The notes under the pieces: model-generated | The model's database searches: none | What the model saw: the letters and a program-made list of their open reading frames with translations, nothing else | What the model was told of the DNA's origin: nothing | In this document: positions 24,437 to 25,571 of the stretch, piece by piece | Position numbering within the stretch: position 1 is the first letter of the stretch | Layout: each line of letters opens with the position of its first letter | NCBI GenBank assembly: GCA_016202915.1 | Contig: JACQNT010000118.1 | Span: forward strand, 1 to 25,571 | Reading direction: 5' to 3' | DNA from: Acidobacteriota bacterium | Lineage (GTDB): Bacteria > Acidobacteriota > Polarisedimenticolia > Gp22-AA2 | DNA: 25,571 nt | Made by a program: the position numbers and the translations under genes

Positions 24437-24653
24437 CGCAGGCTTCATCGCCGACTGCGTGACTTAGAGACAAGCTGAGGAACCACCGAGGAGGATGGTT
24501 GTCCACGCGGTGCCTTCCCGGCGGGTTGCCTGTACTGCCCGCCGAGCCAGTTCGGAATGCCTTTCGCCTGTGGGGTTTCCGGGCACTGCCCAGGGACCTG
24601 ATGCGCTATTTTCCTTTCCGTTTCTGCCTAGCTGCCCAACGAGGAGGACTAGA
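24427..24653 (+). promoter_or_regulatory. Long 5' leader with several potential hairpins, no recognised riboswitch
   Basis: The region between the predicted transcription start and ATG 24654 looks visibly less GC-biased than flanking genes. Stems include CGCAG/CTGCG (about 24438-24458), AACCA...TGGTT (24481-24500), GGCGGG...CCCGCC (about 24520-24543) and GGGC-act-GCCC (about 24580-24590). It ends in an AT-richer, pyrimidine-rich stretch before the ribosome binding site. An in-frame ATG at 24495 would extend the next gene upstream, but its GAGGAGG directly abuts the ATG and no signal peptide results. I compared by eye with TPP, FMN, SAM, cobalamin, c-di-GMP-I, ydaO, ZTP and fluoride motifs and found no match. 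Together with 24249-24426, this fills the only gene-free stretch over 300 bp. Confidence 0.4.
24641..24647 (+). promoter_or_regulatory. Ribosome binding site for the gene at 24654
   Basis: GAGGAGG (24641-24647) with a 6-nt spacer to ATG 24654. It supports this start over the in-frame ATG at 24495. Confidence 0.75.
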
Positions 24654-25571
24654 ATGAACGCACTCTCCGTCTCTGGAGCCAAGTGCACCCGTCTGCTGGC
24701 TGCCCTCGGCCTGGCCCTGCTGTTGGCCGGCCCGACCGTCCTGCTATGGGCATCCAGGACCGAACTGACCGCTCCGGCCGACGATGACTCGGCGGTCCTG
24801 GCCGAGATCCAACGCCTGGAGATGCAGCAGTTCGAGAGACTCGCCCGGCCCTTCGGGCACGCGCGCCTGGACGGCCTCTCCCCGTTCGGGGACCGGTTCC
24901 TCTGGCCGATGCTCAGGGAGGGAGACCGGGCGGGCCTGCTGGTCACTCAGCTGGGCCATCTCGACCCGGAGCAGCCCGAGGCGCTTTTGGGCCTGCTGCC
25001 CGACTCGCTGCGCTACCGGGCGAACGAGGTGACGCGTCTCGGCCGGGGCGGCCTGGTGCCGGGGCTGAACTACGTGCGCCTCTCCCCGGAGGCGATCGCC
25101 GCGGGGCGCGCCCCGGAGGCGCAGCGGGCGGTGCAGGCGGCGTCCCGGGTGCAGGGCTACCTGCCGGAAGGGTGGATGCTGACCTACGTCGAGCCGCAGG
25201 GGCTCGGCAAGCTGCGGCAGATCCGGGACCTGGACCAGTTCCAGCCGATGCAGCCGGCCTTCAAGATCGCCCGCGACCTGGGGCGGCGGCCGCTGATCGA
25301 GAGGGCCCGGGCCACAAGCCCGGAGCTGCTGTTGGAGGTGTTCGCGGCTGCCGGGGCGGACCTGGCGCAGTTCCGCCAGGACCTGGCGGGGATCAACGGC
25401 GTGAGCGCGGTGCTGGATTTCGGCCCCAACGGCTACCAGGTGCGGGCCGACTCCAGGGCGGTGCCGCACATCGCGCGGCTGCGGGAGACGATCAACGTCG
25501 AAGAGAACCGCGAGATGATGAACTTCAACGCCAAGAACGCCCCGACGCTCCAGGCCGGGAACGTCGAGGAC
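24654..25571 (+). CDS. Secreted protein, 5' part only; possible propeptide of an S8 (subtilisin-like) protease
   Basis: The frame is open from ATG 24654 to the window edge (306 codons), so only the N-terminus is visible. It begins with a signal peptide: a basic start, then CTRLLAALGLALLLAGPTVL. About residues 40-290 form an alpha/beta region with no catalytic motif, including RLEMQQFERLARPFGHARLD, LPEGWMLTYVEPQGLGKLRQ and INGVSAVLDFGPNGYQVRAD. The last residues, FNAKNAPTLQAGNVED, resemble the segment that often precedes the 'GxxGxGxxVAVxDTG' start of subtilase catalytic domains in secreted S8 proteins. That assignment is weak, because the catalytic domain itself would lie outside the window. 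The gene has a strong Shine-Dalgarno, a near-consensus promoter and a long, foldable leader. Confidence 0.75.
   Translation, partial: MNALSVSGAKCTRLLAALGLALLLAGPTVLLWASRTELTAPADDDSAVLAEIQRLEMQQFERLARPFGHARLDGLSPFGDRFLWPMLREGDRAGLLVTQLGHLDPEQPEALLGLLPDSLRYRANEVTRLGRGGLVPGLNYVRLSPEAIAAGRAPEAQRAVQAASRVQGYLPEGWMLTYVEPQGLGKLRQIRDLDQFQPMQPAFKIARDLGRRPLIERARATSPELLLEVFAAAGADLAQFRQDLAGINGVSAVLDFGPNGYQVRADSRAVPHIARLRETINVEENREMMNFNAKNAPTLQAGNVED

Noticed and set aside
24249..24506. Upstream extension of bioY to 24506
   Set aside because: It crosses the strong promoter and lacks membrane character, whereas GTG 24248 has GGAGGAGG at ideal spacing and gives normal BioY length.
24495..24653. In-frame ATG 24495 as a longer start, or a leader peptide, for the gene at 24654
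   Set aside because: GAGGAGG abuts this ATG with no spacer and the added 53 residues lack export features; ATG 24654 has an ideal ribosome binding site and starts a signal peptide. Not fully excluded.

Overview
The window is a GC-rich bacterial chromosome segment, roughly 70% GC by eye, densely coding on both strands, with many GTG/TTG starts and no tRNA, rRNA, insertion sequence, integrase or CRISPR array. The gene mix points to Acidobacteriota, or a similar high-GC soil or sediment lineage such as the Thermoanaerobaculia/Polarisedimenticolia branch: a TonB-dependent receptor with an N-terminal carboxypeptidase-regulatory domain, an FG-GAP/ASPIC-UnbV lipoprotein paired with a TPR lipoprotein, a SpoIVB-S55-like secreted protease in a non-sporulation context, and a secreted beta-propeller protein. 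This assignment is an inference from gene families, not from a marker-gene phylogeny.

Layout. 1-52 is the tail of an upstream gene, overlapped by a TIGR04282/DUF2064-type nucleotidyltransferase-like gene (45-791, +). Convergent to it are recG (795-2897, -) and a large TonB-dependent outer-membrane receptor (2930-6538, -). A divergent promoter region (6539-6735) leads into a secreted MXAN_6640-like putative metalloprotease whose HExxH motif reads HQVAH (6736-8505, +). Convergent to that is a translationally coupled lipoprotein pair, TPR protein then FG-GAP/ASPIC-UnbV protein (11484 down to 8525, -). A 59-bp divergent intergenic separates the TPR gene from argS (11544-13496, +). After argS comes a tight five-gene + strand run: S55-like protease, secreted beta-propeller/Ig protein, and an oligopeptide-type ABC importer (binding lipoprotein plus two permeases, no ATPases), ending at 21266 in two terminator-like hairpins. 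Convergent to it is a minus-strand operon, bioY - larE - (nitroreductase-like)-GAF-GGDEF (24248 down to 21263). A 405-bp divergent regulatory region then leads into the start of a secreted protein that runs off the window (24654-25571, +).

How the genes relate. Most of the non-housekeeping content is cell-envelope biology: an outer-membrane receptor with an Asp-rich, probably Ca2+-binding insertion, secreted or lipid-anchored propeller and TPR proteins, two or three secreted protease-like proteins, and a peptide-type importer. This fits a lifestyle of scavenging polymers or peptides. Housekeeping genes (recG, argS) are embedded among them.

The most unusual items are: (1) a single protein fusing a degenerate flavin-nitroreductase-like domain to GAF and an apparently active GGDEF domain, in an operon with bioY and larE; (2) an S55-type protease in which the GMSGSP serine motif precedes the GHP histidine motif, the reverse of SpoIVB; (3) the HQVAH protease-like protein; (4) the Asp-rich insertion in the TonB receptor; and (5) the long, foldable leader and inverted repeats in 24249-24653.
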